Shown: positions 25,906 through 34,928 of the stretch, piece after piece
Numbering within the stretch: the first letter of the stretch is position 1
How the letters are laid out: every line of letters starts with the position of its first letter
NCBI RefSeq assembly: GCF_009757775.1
Contig: NZ_RHLK01000007.1
Location: 250,869 to 314,868, forward strand
Source of the DNA: Paenibacillus lutrae
Lineage (GTDB): Bacteria; Bacillota; Bacilli; Paenibacillales; NBRC-103111
DNA: 64,000 bases
Direction: 5' to 3'
Notes under the pieces: generated by a model
Databases searched by the model: none
Told to the model about the DNA's origin: nothing
The model's input: only the letters and a program-made list of their open reading frames with translations
Made by a program: the position numbers and the translations under genes

Positions 25906-26850
25906 ATGAAAGCATCCTTATTACCAACGATTCTTGGCGGGATCCTAACAATCCTTATATTTCTTCTAGACTATTTAGCATTTAATCTTATTGAAAAATT
26001 CCTCATGTTTGCGGCTTTCGTCCTTGTACCTCTTGTAATTTTACTTTTGAACCATGACGAAAAGAATAAACATCAAAGGATTCTTTATAAGGCTATTAAG
26101 CTGCTTTATTTTCCCGCAGCACTCCTTGCCTTAGCCTCTGTAATGAGCAGCAAGACATGGACCCCAGGAAGCACGGCCATATCAGGTGTTCTCTCCCTCG
26201 GGTGGCTGCTGTTTACCTTGCTGCTCTGCATCTATGGTCTGACCGTTATTGTCAATCACAAGGGGAAAATAGAGGAAATAGCGATTGGCGCGGGGCTCGT
26301 TTACTTTTTTATCGGGGGTATTTGGTTCACCCTGTATCAGTATCAATTTCACATGTTCCAAATTAATCCTGACAAACACGGCCTGAGTTCGGTCCATTTT
26401 CATTTCTCATCTGCAATCGTTCCGATTTTTATCGGTATGCTGGGTCGGATCATGACTAAGAAAAGCTGGTATCCCTGGATCGTCGCCATCGATATCATTG
26501 GACCCATTCTGATCGCTGTCGGTATGATTTTCTCGAAGCCGATTGAGTACATTGGCGTCACCTTGTTCGCCTGTAATATTGCGATTTACACCACTTATCT
26601 GCTAGCTTATTTGAGGAAAAACTCTTTACACAATAAGGCTAACTTCTTTTTAGTCATTTCTTGCATCGCCTTTTACACGATTGTCGTTATTTCCTTAAGC
26701 TATCCGTTACTGAAAAACCTGTTCTCCCTAACCATACTCGACTTTATTCCGATTTACGGATCACTTTATGCGTTTGGTTTCGTTTTATGCGGGCTGATCG
26801 GATGGGTGTTCTTGAAATCTAACGTTCAGAACAGCGGGCAGCACGGGTGA
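25906..26850 (+). CDS. Polytopic membrane protein, YndJ-like
   Basis: A 314-aa protein with about ten hydrophobic segments. The SVHFHFSSAIVPIFIGMLGR stretch, with its two histidines, recalls the C-terminal membrane part of Bacillus YndJ-family proteins, whose function is unknown. GGGG precedes the ATG. It stands alone, with a terminator after it. Confidence 0.65.
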   Translation: MKASLLPTILGGILTILIFLLDYLAFNLIEKFLMFAAFVLVPLVILLLNHDEKNKHQRILYKAIKLLYFPAALLALASVMSSKTWTPGSTAISGVLSLGWLLFTLLLCIYGLTVIVNHKGKIEEIAIGAGLVYFFIGGIWFTLYQYQFHMFQINPDKHGLSSVHFHFSSAIVPIFIGMLGRIMTKKSWYPWIVAIDIIGPILIAVGMIFSKPIEYIGVTLFACNIAIYTTYLLAYLRKNSLHNKANFFLVISCIAFYTIVVISLSYPLLKNLFSLTILDFIPIYGSLYAFGFVLCGLIGWVFLKSNVQNSGQHG

Positions 26851-26891
26851 TGATCACTGCGTGACTCTGCCTAAGCTTACGAAGGCAAGAC

Positions 26892-26931
26892 AGATCGTCG
26901 ACAGCCATTGGGCCGCCGACGATCTATTTTT
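26892..26931 (+). terminator. Terminator after the YndJ-like gene
   Basis: AGATCGTCG and CGACGATCT arms are followed by ATTTTTG. It also lies just past the stop of the aldo/keto reductase remnant on the other strand. Confidence 0.75.
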
Positions 26932-26943
26932 GCCTCTAGTTAG

Positions 26944-27222
26944 TTATTTCGCCTGCTTCCTCACGATAGAATCATCGCCTTCCAAGAATGGCCATGCCGG
27001 GTACTCGACCGGTATGCGGCTGACCTCATCCAGTCTGAGCAATTCATCGCTTGTTAGAACAATCCCGCTTGCCGCAAGGTTATCCTGTAATTGATCGGGT
27101 CGTTTGGCACCAATAACGACACTCGTTACGGCTTTCTGATTCAGCACCCAAGCAAGAGCGATCCCGGCTACCGTCGTCTTGCGTGCTGCCGCAATATCCT
27201 GAAGCGTATCAATAACCGGAAA
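26944..27222 (-). pseudogene. C-terminal remnant of an aldo/keto reductase
   Basis: About 92 codons match the end of aldo/keto reductases: VAGIALAWVLNQ, the NADP-binding VIGAKRPDQLQDNL and LDEVSRIPVEYP. The first 200 or so residues, with the catalytic Tyr and Lys, are absent. The frame continues upstream into AT-rich sequence that does not resemble the family and belongs to the promoter of the next gene. A deletion or insertion junction therefore lies near 27222. Confidence 0.75.
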
Positions 27223-27259
27223 TACTAGAAGACCTATAAAATTCAATCGAATTTTTTTG

Positions 27260-27287
27260 TTGACAAAACCTGTAGGAATAATATAAA
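27260..27287 (+). promoter_or_regulatory. Promoter of the secreted DUF1214-like gene
   Basis: TTGACA (27260-27265) and TATAAA (27282-27287) are spaced by 16 bp in an AT-rich stretch. About 130 nt of transcribed leader would separate it from the start codon. Confidence 0.6.
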
Positions 27288-27333
27288 TTAAACCAAAGGA
27301 ATCTGTTATATTAAATTTAAATGAATACACTGA

Positions 27334-27393
27334 CTGGTTAACCAGAGGCATGCTGATCCTACTAATGTGGGTGAACAAAGTATGCCTCTTTTA
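27334..27393 (+). promoter_or_regulatory. Structured leader with terminator-like hairpin
   Basis: The 12-bp palindrome CTGGTTAACCAG (27334-27345) runs into a hairpin with arms AGAGGCAT (27344-27351) and ATGCCTCT (27382-27389) followed by TTTT. An inner CCTAC/GTGGG pairing can form inside. It lies between promoter and start codon, so it could be an attenuator. I do not recognise the class. Confidence 0.5.
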
Positions 27394-27422
27394 GCGTTGT
27401 AAAAAATTTATTTAGAGGGAGC

Positions 27423-28808
27423 ATGTTAACTAATATGAATATTCATTTACAGAAAAAGCGGAACGTTTTTCGAAAGCTTCATAAACGGTTGCTTAAAATG
27501 GGGCTATGCGCGCTGGTTTTCGTGTCCTTTATCTCCGTAACGGTGCAGGACGCTCAAGCGTCTACGTCGGTGCTGGCGACCACAGATCAACAGGAACTGG
27601 ATGCACTAAGCATTCAGATCAATCAGAGCAACAGTTATCCTTTGCTGAAAGCCCAAGCCAAGGCGGCGTACAAGCTCGCCTACGGCGGCTCATTGAGCCT
27701 AGAAGCGGAGAGCCGTCTCAATAACGCAATCAACGAGCTCGCGTTCAGCGCAATTCAGAAAGCGGTCAACAACGATCCGTATTTCCCCAAAGTATATTGG
27801 TTAAACACCCCGCCACGCAGTTGGCTTGGTCTGAACGTGCCGGGAGGACGGTATTCTTATGATAACCCGGACAATATTTACCGTACCATCCCGATTGACG
27901 GCTCGTCCAAGTACATCATTCGTGGAAAACGTACTTTTCCGGGTCCTACCGATGTAACGTTCTCGCTGATCAGCAACCCCAATTCGCAGCAGACCATCAC
28001 CTATTTGTCCGGTAAAGATCTAGTAGTGAATGCGGACGGCAGCTACATCATCACTGTAGATAGCAATCCGGCCAATGGACGTACCAACCATATACAGTCC
28101 ACGAGCGCAGCTGTGCAGTTGTTCGTCCGCAATAACCTTGGCAATTGGAATACCGAAACGCCTGATGCGCTTACGGTAGAGCGGCTGCCCGACGGCATCC
28201 AGCGTACGCCCAAGAGTAAGCTGACCATTGCTGCCGAAGCCTGGGCGAATCTACAGGAATCGATTATCGATTATGGTTATGGTGCTTTGGGCATAAAGAC
28301 TCACACCAATCCGGTGAATACACTGTCCAGTCCGACCTCATCATCCACATTAGGCACGCTGGTCACGCAGGCCAGCTCGTTCGGCCACTTCAAACTGGCG
28401 GATGATGAAGCGCTGGTCGCAAGGGTAGTAACCGGAGGAGCAGGTTATGTAGTGTTTCCGGTTACAGACCCGTGGATGGTAACCGTAGATCCTATCCATC
28501 ATCAATCAAGTCTTAATAACGTTCAGGCAGCGCCAAATGCCGACGGCAGCTATACGTTTGTAGTATCGGTTCAAGACCCGGGCGTAGCCAACTGGATTGA
28601 CCCTGTAGGGCTGCATGAGGGAACGATTATGGTTCGCTGGCAGAACCTGCCGGATACAACGCCTGCAACAGGTGGACCGTCCGTACAGACACAGGTCGTG
28701 AAGCTTGCTGACCTGAGTAGTGTTTTGCCGTCCGATACACGCTACGTGACTCCGGAGCAGCGCAGCCAGCAGTTGGCCGACCGGGTAGCCGGTTACGCAC
28801 TTCGCTGA
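27423..28808 (+). CDS. Secreted DUF1214-like protein
   Basis: A 461-aa exported protein with a basic N-terminus and signal peptide ending near ALA/AQA-S (about residues 46-48). The middle carries the YSYDNPDNIYRTIPIDGSS and PGPTDVTFSLI motifs and the end GLHEGTIMVRWQ, which I associate with DUF1214-type proteins of unknown function. The ATG at 27423 is only 1 nt from GAGGGAG; the ATG at 27435 is an alternative. Expression may be attenuated by the leader hairpin. Confidence 0.65.
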   Translation: MLTNMNIHLQKKRNVFRKLHKRLLKMGLCALVFVSFISVTVQDAQASTSVLATTDQQELDALSIQINQSNSYPLLKAQAKAAYKLAYGGSLSLEAESRLNNAINELAFSAIQKAVNNDPYFPKVYWLNTPPRSWLGLNVPGGRYSYDNPDNIYRTIPIDGSSKYIIRGKRTFPGPTDVTFSLISNPNSQQTITYLSGKDLVVNADGSYIITVDSNPANGRTNHIQSTSAAVQLFVRNNLGNWNTETPDALTVERLPDGIQRTPKSKLTIAAEAWANLQESIIDYGYGALGIKTHTNPVNTLSSPTSSSTLGTLVTQASSFGHFKLADDEALVARVVTGGAGYVVFPVTDPWMVTVDPIHHQSSLNNVQAAPNADGSYTFVVSVQDPGVANWIDPVGLHEGTIMVRWQNLPDTTPATGGPSVQTQVVKLADLSSVLPSDTRYVTPEQRSQQLADRVAGYALR

Positions 28809-28875
28809 CAGAGTCTCGCTCTCCACTGGAGAACTTATCAACATAATTACTAACGTTGCTATGAATAAAATTTAA

Positions 28876-28907
28876 AGCCCAAGGAGGTTCTCCTTGGGCC
28901 TATTTAT
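28876..28907. terminator. Terminator-like hairpin
   Basis: GCCCAAGGA and TCCTTGGGC arms with a 5-nt loop; the tail is T-rich only on the minus strand. It abuts the att-like sequence at 28897-28916. Confidence 0.55.
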
Positions 28908-28916
28908 GATAGGCAC
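28897..28916 (-). repeat. rlmH-end-like att core (copy 6)
   Basis: The minus strand reads GTGCCTATCATAAATAGGCC. It shares TATCATAAATAGG with the end of rlmH (codons Y-H-K-stop). Similarity upstream of that core is weak, so this may be a chance or degraded copy. Confidence 0.4.
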
Positions 28917-29062
28917 TGCGCTTTCCCAGAGCGCCGTCAACTCCGGAAACACAAAGGCCTCATGATGCTAGAACCAACCCGGAGTGTTACCTGCCCAGCT
29001 CCGATCCTATGGTCCGCATGCTGCAAATACAGCCTCCTGCAAGCTTTTCCTCAAAAACCTTG

Positions 29063-29080
29063 CCCTACTTATGATACCGC
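29063..29080 (-). repeat. rlmH-end-like att core (copy 5)
   Basis: The minus strand reads GCGGTATCATAAGTAGGG, giving Y-H-K-stop followed by GGGC as at rlmH. It has the same orientation as the other copies. The stretch 28917-29253 around it shows no convincing gene. Confidence 0.55.
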
Positions 29081-29253
29081 TCACCGCGAAGTCTGTAACG
29101 GCAAGTTGTAGCAAGGTAGATTACAGTAAATACATCCATACGTATTTAGAGGATTTTATTAAAGCAATATCGAACATGATATTTCTGTGCAAGGATTGCA
29201 AGGTACCATTTCCCGCCATCCCCTATAATTCAATCTTGAAAGGAGGAATCTGA

Positions 29254-30135
29254 ATGGATTGGCTGGACCGCATGAATAACGCAATGGAATATGTGGAAAC
29301 ACACTTGTCTGAAGAAATTCATTACGATCAAGTAGCTAGAATCGCCTGCTGTTCCACTTACCATTTCCAGCGGATGTTTCCGTTTATCACCGGTGTACCG
29401 CTTTCAGAGTACATTCGGCGCAGGCGGCTGACCCTTGCCGCTTTCGAACTACAGCAAAGCGGTACAAAGGTCATCGACACCGCTTTGAAGTACGGGTACG
29501 AATCACCCGAGGCATTTTCCAGAGCGTTCAAAAAAATGCATGGTGTGATGCCCATGTCAGCGCGCGACAAAGGCGTTTCACTCAAAGCCTATCCTCGGTT
29601 ATCCTTTCATATTTCAATTCGGGGAGATGTGGAAATGAACTATAGAATCGAGGAAAAACAAGCTTTTGAAATGTTCGGCGTTGCGACTGTAATCAATGAC
29701 GCTGGAGATCCATTTGAACAACCGTTTGTTGAAATACCTGCATTTTGGACCAAGTGTGTTGCCGATGGAACCGTCGATCGAATTCGTGCCGCCGCGGGAT
29801 TGGGGGAAAATGGCCAGCTTCATTCGGTATTGTACAATAACCATGGCGGGAAATTTTCCTATATGATCGGTTACTTTTTACCCCAAAGCGGCTTGCCGGG
29901 AGAGTTTGAAAAGCTTCATATCCCCCCTCAGACTTACGCGATTTTCGCGACTGGCCTCTACCCTGACGGACAGAGCGGTATTCATGAATTGTGGAGGCGT
30001 ATTTGGGGGGAGTGGTTTCCGAGCTCTAATTACGAATTCGCAAACGGTCCCGAGTTTGAAATGACTTACGATCGCGGTAACGACATGTATGAAATGGAAG
30101 TCTGGATTCCTGTCGTTAACAAGTCTGCATCTTAG
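29254..30135 (+). CDS. AraC-family regulator with GyrI-like effector domain
   Basis: A 293-aa regulator of the Rob/SoxS-like AraC type. Two HTH motifs occupy residues 1-110 (YDQVARIACCSTYHFQRMF and VIDTALKYGYESPEAFSRAF). A GyrI-like effector-binding domain follows from about residue 125 and ends in MYEMEVWIPV. Such proteins sense hydrophobic compounds and activate efflux or stress genes. AAAGGAGG precedes the ATG. It sits just inside the att-like sites near 29 kb and has a strong terminator. Confidence 0.88.
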   Translation: MDWLDRMNNAMEYVETHLSEEIHYDQVARIACCSTYHFQRMFPFITGVPLSEYIRRRRLTLAAFELQQSGTKVIDTALKYGYESPEAFSRAFKKMHGVMPMSARDKGVSLKAYPRLSFHISIRGDVEMNYRIEEKQAFEMFGVATVINDAGDPFEQPFVEIPAFWTKCVADGTVDRIRAAAGLGENGQLHSVLYNNHGGKFSYMIGYFLPQSGLPGEFEKLHIPPQTYAIFATGLYPDGQSGIHELWRRIWGEWFPSSNYEFANGPEFEMTYDRGNDMYEMEVWIPVVNKSAS

Positions 30136-30138
30136 AAC

Positions 30139-30180
30139 AAAGAGCAACACGGGTGACTGCCACTTCGTGTTGCTCTTTTC
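30139..30180 (+). terminator. Terminator after the AraC-family gene
   Basis: AAAGAGCAACACG and CGTGTTGCTCTTTT arms surround a 14-nt loop. Confidence 0.8.
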
Positions 30181-30196
30181 ATGCGTATGCTTTCAT

Positions 30197-31414
30197 TCAG
30201 TAATCGCGCGCTGCATCGAACCAGCGTTGAGCCATCTCCTCAGTTATAGGCCGGCCAATCAGGTGGTCAGACTGGCTGAGCTGCCATACCGCTTCACCAA
30301 GGTCTTCCCGTTCGGTGGTTTCGATGCCTTTGAGGGTATTGAAGCGCACGGTGAAAGCGGTAATGGCTGCCTCGGCATCGGCCAAGCTGCGGGCCCCTGC
30401 TAAGGCTGCCTTTGCAACATTGTAAGCTTCGTTAGCCGGCTTGGCCAGATGTTTAGGCCAGGCCGAGAACGGACTGCCGAACTCGGTCGTCCACCACTCA
30501 GGCTTTCGTAATTGGCTCACTGAAGCATAGCCGGTCCACGGGCGGGTTTTAGCTCGTGTTTTCATTTGCTGCCTTAGATGCTTGCCAGCGATCTCTTCCA
30601 CATTGTAAGCGATAAATCTGTCAAGCAGCGGCCACGCGCTCAATGCCGGCAAGTCTCCCAGAGCAGGCATGAAGCGCAGCTCCAGATTCGTTAACCGGAC
30701 ATGACGAGCCAATAAGTCCAAGTCGCAGAAGTTCCCCCACAAACTCAGTGAGTTAAGGTTTGGGAACCGGTCTAGACACTCCAACGAGATGGGCTGTCCC
30801 AGCGGTGCGTTGTGGAGCGTCAGGCTCGTTACCTGTTGCAACTCACCCAGGTCGGGCAGCAAGAAAGGGGTATCATTCTTGCGCCGGCTGGTGCGCGGCG
30901 ATAGAGTCAGAGAAGACGGCATATCGCCAGCGGCCGAGAAGCGTGACAGATCGCCGGACACACTCAGGCGGAAATCCCCCTTCGGAAGCTTCAGGCCTAG
31001 AAGCCCACATGACGGGTCCAACTCGATATGCAAGCCATGCAAATGGGACTGACTGGCATCCACCAGCGTATCTGCAGACAGGATTGGAGTCCATGTCATC
31101 TCTTCAATGGGACGTTTCTGCGCCCAGTCAAAGAAGCCTGCGTCACTGCCTTTATAATGCAGAAATCGCGGCCAGGGAGAGCCCGCCGGCGTGGCAAAGA
31201 CATCGAATACAGTCCAATCGATTTGCGCATCAGGGGCGACATGAAGGTCTGCCTTCTTCCCCAATTGCGGCGGTCCAATGGATAGACTGCCCACGCCGGG
31301 CTTAATAACAAGGGTGTGACTACGAGTACCTGTCAGGTCGATAGGATACCGGCCAGCTTCTCTAACAGAACCAGCGGAAGGACGAGCTTGGTTATCATCT
31401 GGCATTTCTATCAT
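30197..31414 (-). CDS. LRR-like immunity-type protein
   Basis: A 405-aa soluble protein. Degenerate leucine-rich repeats occupy the middle (SLTLHNAPL, NLNSLSLWGNF, NLELRFMPAL), and the C-terminal helical part contains WTTEFGSPFSAWPKHLAKP. Similar proteins are scattered in polymorphic-toxin neighbourhoods and some carry a gliding-motility label, but no activity is known to me. It has higher GC than the cassettes to its right. No cognate toxin gene is present. An immunity role is inferred from the neighbouring DUF4303-like gene. Confidence 0.55.
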   Translation of the reverse strand: MIEMPDDNQARPSAGSVREAGRYPIDLTGTRSHTLVIKPGVGSLSIGPPQLGKKADLHVAPDAQIDWTVFDVFATPAGSPWPRFLHYKGSDAGFFDWAQKRPIEEMTWTPILSADTLVDASQSHLHGLHIELDPSCGLLGLKLPKGDFRLSVSGDLSRFSAAGDMPSSLTLSPRTSRRKNDTPFLLPDLGELQQVTSLTLHNAPLGQPISLECLDRFPNLNSLSLWGNFCDLDLLARHVRLTNLELRFMPALGDLPALSAWPLLDRFIAYNVEEIAGKHLRQQMKTRAKTRPWTGYASVSQLRKPEWWTTEFGSPFSAWPKHLAKPANEAYNVAKAALAGARSLADAEAAITAFTVRFNTLKGIETTEREDLGEAVWQLSQSDHLIGRPITEEMAQRWFDAARDY

Positions 31415-31490
31415 CCTTTCTTCTATTACATATCAAGTCATTTCGGCAAGTGCAGAAATTGGTTCATGCCATGCGTGGTTTCCTTGACGA

Positions 31491-31531
31491 CTGAGCTTAC
31501 ATCACCGGTTCTCCGTAACAACTATAGGGCG
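31491..31531 (-). repeat. att-like junction (copy 4) with inverted-repeat arm
   Basis: On the minus strand CGCCCTATAG-TTGTTACGGA (31512-31531) leads into GAACCGGTGATGTAAG. The arm matches the arm of the 43.3-kb copy at 22 of 25 positions when read with GGTTC. The core keeps GAACCG but is degraded after it. Confidence 0.55.
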
Positions 31532-31660
31532 CATTCAATTAGGAACGGTAACGAAAAGCATGCTCCCCTAGAGGCCGCAAGGCTTACATCCTCCTTAATC
31601 TCGGCCATCTCATTAAATCGGAACCTAGCAGACGGTCAGAGTTCCCGCAAGCGGATGCTT

Positions 31661-32221
31661 CTACTCCGCCGCTTCCGCCAACCATACTTGCATAGCCGGA
31701 GATTCCGCCCGATTCAAACGCAGGGCGATTTCGGTATTGATCTCATCCGGCGGCATGACTTCGACAAGGACGCATACGGACTCTCGCGGTTGATTCAAGG
31801 CAAACACGCCTTCATCATCGAGCATTTTCATCGCCAGCTCCATGGCCTTCAACCTCACATCAAACTCGCGATTCCTTTCGTCATTCTCAAGATCCGCAAT
31901 GAAAGGACGCTCGATAAATCGTTGTTTAACGTGATCGAAGTTCTCATCCCCGAAACAACAATAGGGCGAATCGGCATAGGACCATTTGATGAGTTCCGCA
32001 ATCGTCGATCCCGGTGTGCCGCTTTCGTCTCCTTGGCTGGCCGATTCCGTCTCCAAAGCTTCCCACGACCAGGCGGAGATACTTGGCGCATGTCCCTCGC
32101 CAGTCGTATACAGCGTACAGTAATAGTAGCTTTCGCCATTTTCAAAAAGAGCGCGAAAAGACGTTCTGGCCGCATCGGCGATCTCTATCGCCAGCGTCTC
32201 TATTTCTTGCATCGGCTTCAT
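31661..32221 (-). CDS. DUF4303-family putative immunity protein
   Basis: A 186-aa soluble protein. The SYYYCTLYTTGEGHAPSISA stretch, WSYADSPYCCFGDENFDHV and the central acidic helix match DUF4303, a family found as immunity proteins beside polymorphic toxins. No toxin partner lies in the window, so this would be an orphan immunity gene. It is on the minus strand like its neighbours and separated from them by 120-240 bp gaps. Confidence 0.7.
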   Translation of the reverse strand: MKPMQEIETLAIEIADAARTSFRALFENGESYYYCTLYTTGEGHAPSISAWSWEALETESASQGDESGTPGSTIAELIKWSYADSPYCCFGDENFDHVKQRFIERPFIADLENDERNREFDVRLKAMELAMKMLDDEGVFALNQPRESVCVLVEVMPPDEINTEIALRLNRAESPAMQVWLAEAAE

Positions 32222-32345
32222 GACAATGGCCCTCCTTTCCGTTAGTCGATCAGCTCAGGGCTAACCCCTGGCTACAATCAAGTCTGCGCAATATGCCTGA
32301 AGGCCGTCGAATTAATCGGCGGCCTGGTTGTGTGATTAACTATTA

Positions 32346-33362
32346 TCAATGGGATTGAAAACCCAATTTCATTAAAGATTGTTGTATTTCCTGGTCTGCT
32401 TTACTTTTGAAAGTCGCAAACTCCACGGAAGATAAAGAACTTGGAAGTTTCTGATTGATGAAGGAATCATAATCGATTGCCGTTCTGAGAATGCTAAGCT
32501 TGTGCAGCAAAGGCAGTCGCTCCATTCCCATCAAACGAGTCAAGCCTTTACAATTCCTGATAGCTAGCTCCTCCAGTGCCTTCATTTCCCGGTCAAAGCT
32601 GATTTCTTGCAGCTTGATCTGATCCTCAATAACCAGTCTCTTCAGCGCTTGAAAGGCCGTAATATTGGTCAGGTCATGAAAGCCGCGCACTCTACTGATC
32701 TCCAGGTTCTCGATTGCATTCTCTTCAATTTCCTGAATATGCTCGCGGCCTCCAAGCAAAATGCGAAGGTGCTTCAGCTTCCTCAGCCGGTTAATAAAAT
32801 GTAACGGCAGTTTGCTGATCGAATGCAGCGCGAGATAGTTCAAGTCCTCCAGATAACCGATAGCATCAAGGTTTTTAACCTTGCCCCCTACATGCAACTC
32901 TTCCAAATAAGGGAACTCTTTAAAATATTGCAGGTTGAGGATCTTCTTATCCGAGATAATGTTTAAAATTTTTAGAGAGCGCAGCGTATCAATCCCTAGA
33001 ATTTCCGAATTCTCCAGCTCGTATATGCCCAAGCTCAAACTGCACAGGTTATCCAGCCCGGCCAATGCTTCGGTGTTATGTGCTTGGAGGAGACAATTGA
33101 GCTGCAGCATTTTGACATGGGGAATCCGCAAGAGAGTATGACAATCAAAAGACAGGGAATAGTGGGCGTAGAAACGGACTCCGAAGTCCTCATCCCAGCG
33201 CGCGCAAAGCTCATCCACTTCTTCCAATATGGAGCCATAAAACTCCGGGTGAGAGAACTGGACAATGACTTGGTTGCCGGCGCGCAAGTCCTGCTCAATC
33301 TGAAAATGGTCCAGCGTAACAGGATTATTGATCAGAATCCTTCTTTTCCATATCTTACGCAT
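32346..33362 (-). CDS. Leucine-rich-repeat protein
   Basis: A 338-aa cytoplasmic protein made largely of irregular leucine-rich repeats (LCSLSLGIYEL, LKILNIISDKKI, LEELHVGGKV, LNYLALHSISKL, LKHLRILLGG, LEELAIRNCKGL). It has no signal peptide, transmembrane segment or enzyme motif. Its stop-to-start gap to the gene upstream is only about 12 bp, so it is probably co-transcribed. The context suggests an immunity or decoy role. Confidence 0.65.
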   Translation of the reverse strand: MRKIWKRRILINNPVTLDHFQIEQDLRAGNQVIVQFSHPEFYGSILEEVDELCARWDEDFGVRFYAHYSLSFDCHTLLRIPHVKMLQLNCLLQAHNTEALAGLDNLCSLSLGIYELENSEILGIDTLRSLKILNIISDKKILNLQYFKEFPYLEELHVGGKVKNLDAIGYLEDLNYLALHSISKLPLHFINRLRKLKHLRILLGGREHIQEIEENAIENLEISRVRGFHDLTNITAFQALKRLVIEDQIKLQEISFDREMKALEELAIRNCKGLTRLMGMERLPLLHKLSILRTAIDYDSFINQKLPSSLSSVEFATFKSKADQEIQQSLMKLGFQSH

Positions 33363-33374
33363 TCGTAAACCCTC

Positions 33375-33992
33375 CTACTTGCCATCGATCACAAGTCCAT
33401 ATTTACTGAAAATCCACGATTTTCTCAAGTCGTCAATCGCATCATGACTTATACGCACAGAAGGCTTTTGCTCCTTCATAGCATCTGCGTCATGCGCCGA
33501 GAAGCGAAGCGGCTTTGTCATTTTTTTAATAGAGCCCGTCATTTCACTGAAAAACGTATAGGTTAACGGCTTATGGTCCCGGATATCCTCATAGATATAA
33601 TACTTCCCTTGTTCATCTTCCAAATCAATTTGAAAGCCTTTAGGAAATGAAAGCAAGATACACGGCAGTTCATCCTCTGCCCACTGTCCGCAATATGGAA
33701 AATGGACACCTTCATTTCTCGCAAAAAATCCGGAGCTTTCATGATCAGACGCAACAGAAATGGAATAAACAAAGAAGGGGTGATAATCGTTCCTTTTTTC
33801 CACTGCCGTAAAATACTCATAAAATTCCTGATACGCCTCATACACCTGATTCTGATCATGTTCTGTCCGGGCATAATTGGTAAGATGAAATTGCGCTTGC
33901 TTATGTTCAAAAAGCTTCAAAATGCTTTTAAACTCTTCCGGACTTATGAAAAATTTAAGCTTATAAAATCCGCTGTTCTTTAATTTATCCAT
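33375..33992 (-). CDS. Hypothetical protein in the immunity-like cluster
   Basis: A 205-aa soluble protein, AT-rich, of unrecognised family. Aromatic- and acidic-rich motifs (HFPYCGQWAEDELPCILLSF) and a YIYEDI stretch recall SUKH-like immunity proteins in style only. The ATG at 33992 follows a run of GAGGGGGGG; an ATG nine codons upstream is less well placed. It is the first gene of a probable two-gene unit with the LRR gene. Confidence 0.55.
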   Translation of the reverse strand: MDKLKNSGFYKLKFFISPEEFKSILKLFEHKQAQFHLTNYARTEHDQNQVYEAYQEFYEYFTAVEKRNDYHPFFVYSISVASDHESSGFFARNEGVHFPYCGQWAEDELPCILLSFPKGFQIDLEDEQGKYYIYEDIRDHKPLTYTFFSEMTGSIKKMTKPLRFSAHDADAMKEQKPSVRISHDAIDDLRKSWIFSKYGLVIDGK

Positions 33993-34063
33993 TGCTGGTT
34001 CACCCCCCCTCTTCATCACCTCTATCTAAAGCGAGGAAGCGTGCGTATACCGCTCATGTATTG

Positions 34064-34636
34064 TCAAAATTCATATTTCTCGAATCGTTCTCTGAGAGTT
34101 TCTTCGTGCGGTATCCACTCCCAATCACTCCACAAAGACATTCCCACGAGTTCCGACAGCTTATCTACAGCTTGTGCCGGACTCGTAATGCTAATGAAGC
34201 CGTCAAAATCCTCATTACGGATATCCAACGCCTTCTGCAGGTAGTCATCATTAAGACGTTCTTCTTGGAGTTGTTCATATTCATCCCTTGTCCACTGTTC
34301 ACAAAAGATTCTTTCGGCCTGGATGTCTCCATTCTCGAAAAACGACAACTCGAATAACTCCTCATTCATATATGCGGCGGTCATCACTGGCTCCTCGATA
34401 AGCCGGGACAACGTCCGGCCGATCTTCTTCACCGTACCCCATACAAAATAATCGTGGAGCACGCTGATCCACTTCTCGTTGCTTTTGCTTATGTACATGA
34501 CGACTTTGATCTCTGAAACCTCATTATTTGGCTTGCCTAATACTTCGCTATGCGCTGCGCTTAGCTCTCTTAATGCTTCGACAGTCTTCTCAAGGTTGCT
34601 TGACTTGATATGCAAATTTGCGAATGATCTTCCCAC
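34064..34636 (-). CDS. Hypothetical protein in the immunity-like cluster
   Basis: A 190-aa soluble protein of unrecognised family. It begins GRSFANLHIKSSNLEKTVEA and continues KWISVLHDYFVWGT, a pattern seen in immunity-like proteins encoded next to secreted toxins, though I cannot name a domain. It lies 70 bp upstream of the previous gene on the same strand. AGGAGG lies before the ATG. Confidence 0.55.
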   Translation of the reverse strand: MGRSFANLHIKSSNLEKTVEALRELSAAHSEVLGKPNNEVSEIKVVMYISKSNEKWISVLHDYFVWGTVKKIGRTLSRLIEEPVMTAAYMNEELFELSFFENGDIQAERIFCEQWTRDEYEQLQEERLNDDYLQKALDIRNEDFDGFISITSPAQAVDKLSELVGMSLWSDWEWIPHEETLRERFEKYEF

Positions 34637-34861
34637 GAGATGGCCTCCTCTAATCGCTTTCTTACTCAGCCTGATTTTTGATTATATCCTTATATTAGTT
34701 TTATGTATGTATCTTATTTCCATTATAGTGTTCATTTTTCCTGAGTCTACCTACTTTTCATCTGAATTTTGGAAATGACCTTGCGAGGGTAGAGATATAG
34801 CCTTGTACGTTTAGCACAATCTCCAGCTCCTTCCCTGCGCGCTTCGATCCCTTGTTAAAAT

Positions 34862-34911
34862 AAAAGGGGTGCCCCTCCGTCATTTTATGACTTTTGGGAC
34901 ACCCTTTGTTG
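34862..34911 (-). terminator. Terminator of the ABC-F gene
   Basis: On the minus strand AAAGGGTGTCCC and GGGGCACCCCTTTT arms enclose an inner GTCAT/ATGAC stem and are followed by ATTTTAAC. Confidence 0.65.
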
Positions 34912-34928
34912 AAATATTCCCTTTTCTT

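Noticed and set aside
28984..29253. 89-codon plus-strand frame ahead of the AraC-family gene
   Set aside because: It runs across the att-like copy and into the AraC ribosome site, with no family resemblance; treated as chance.
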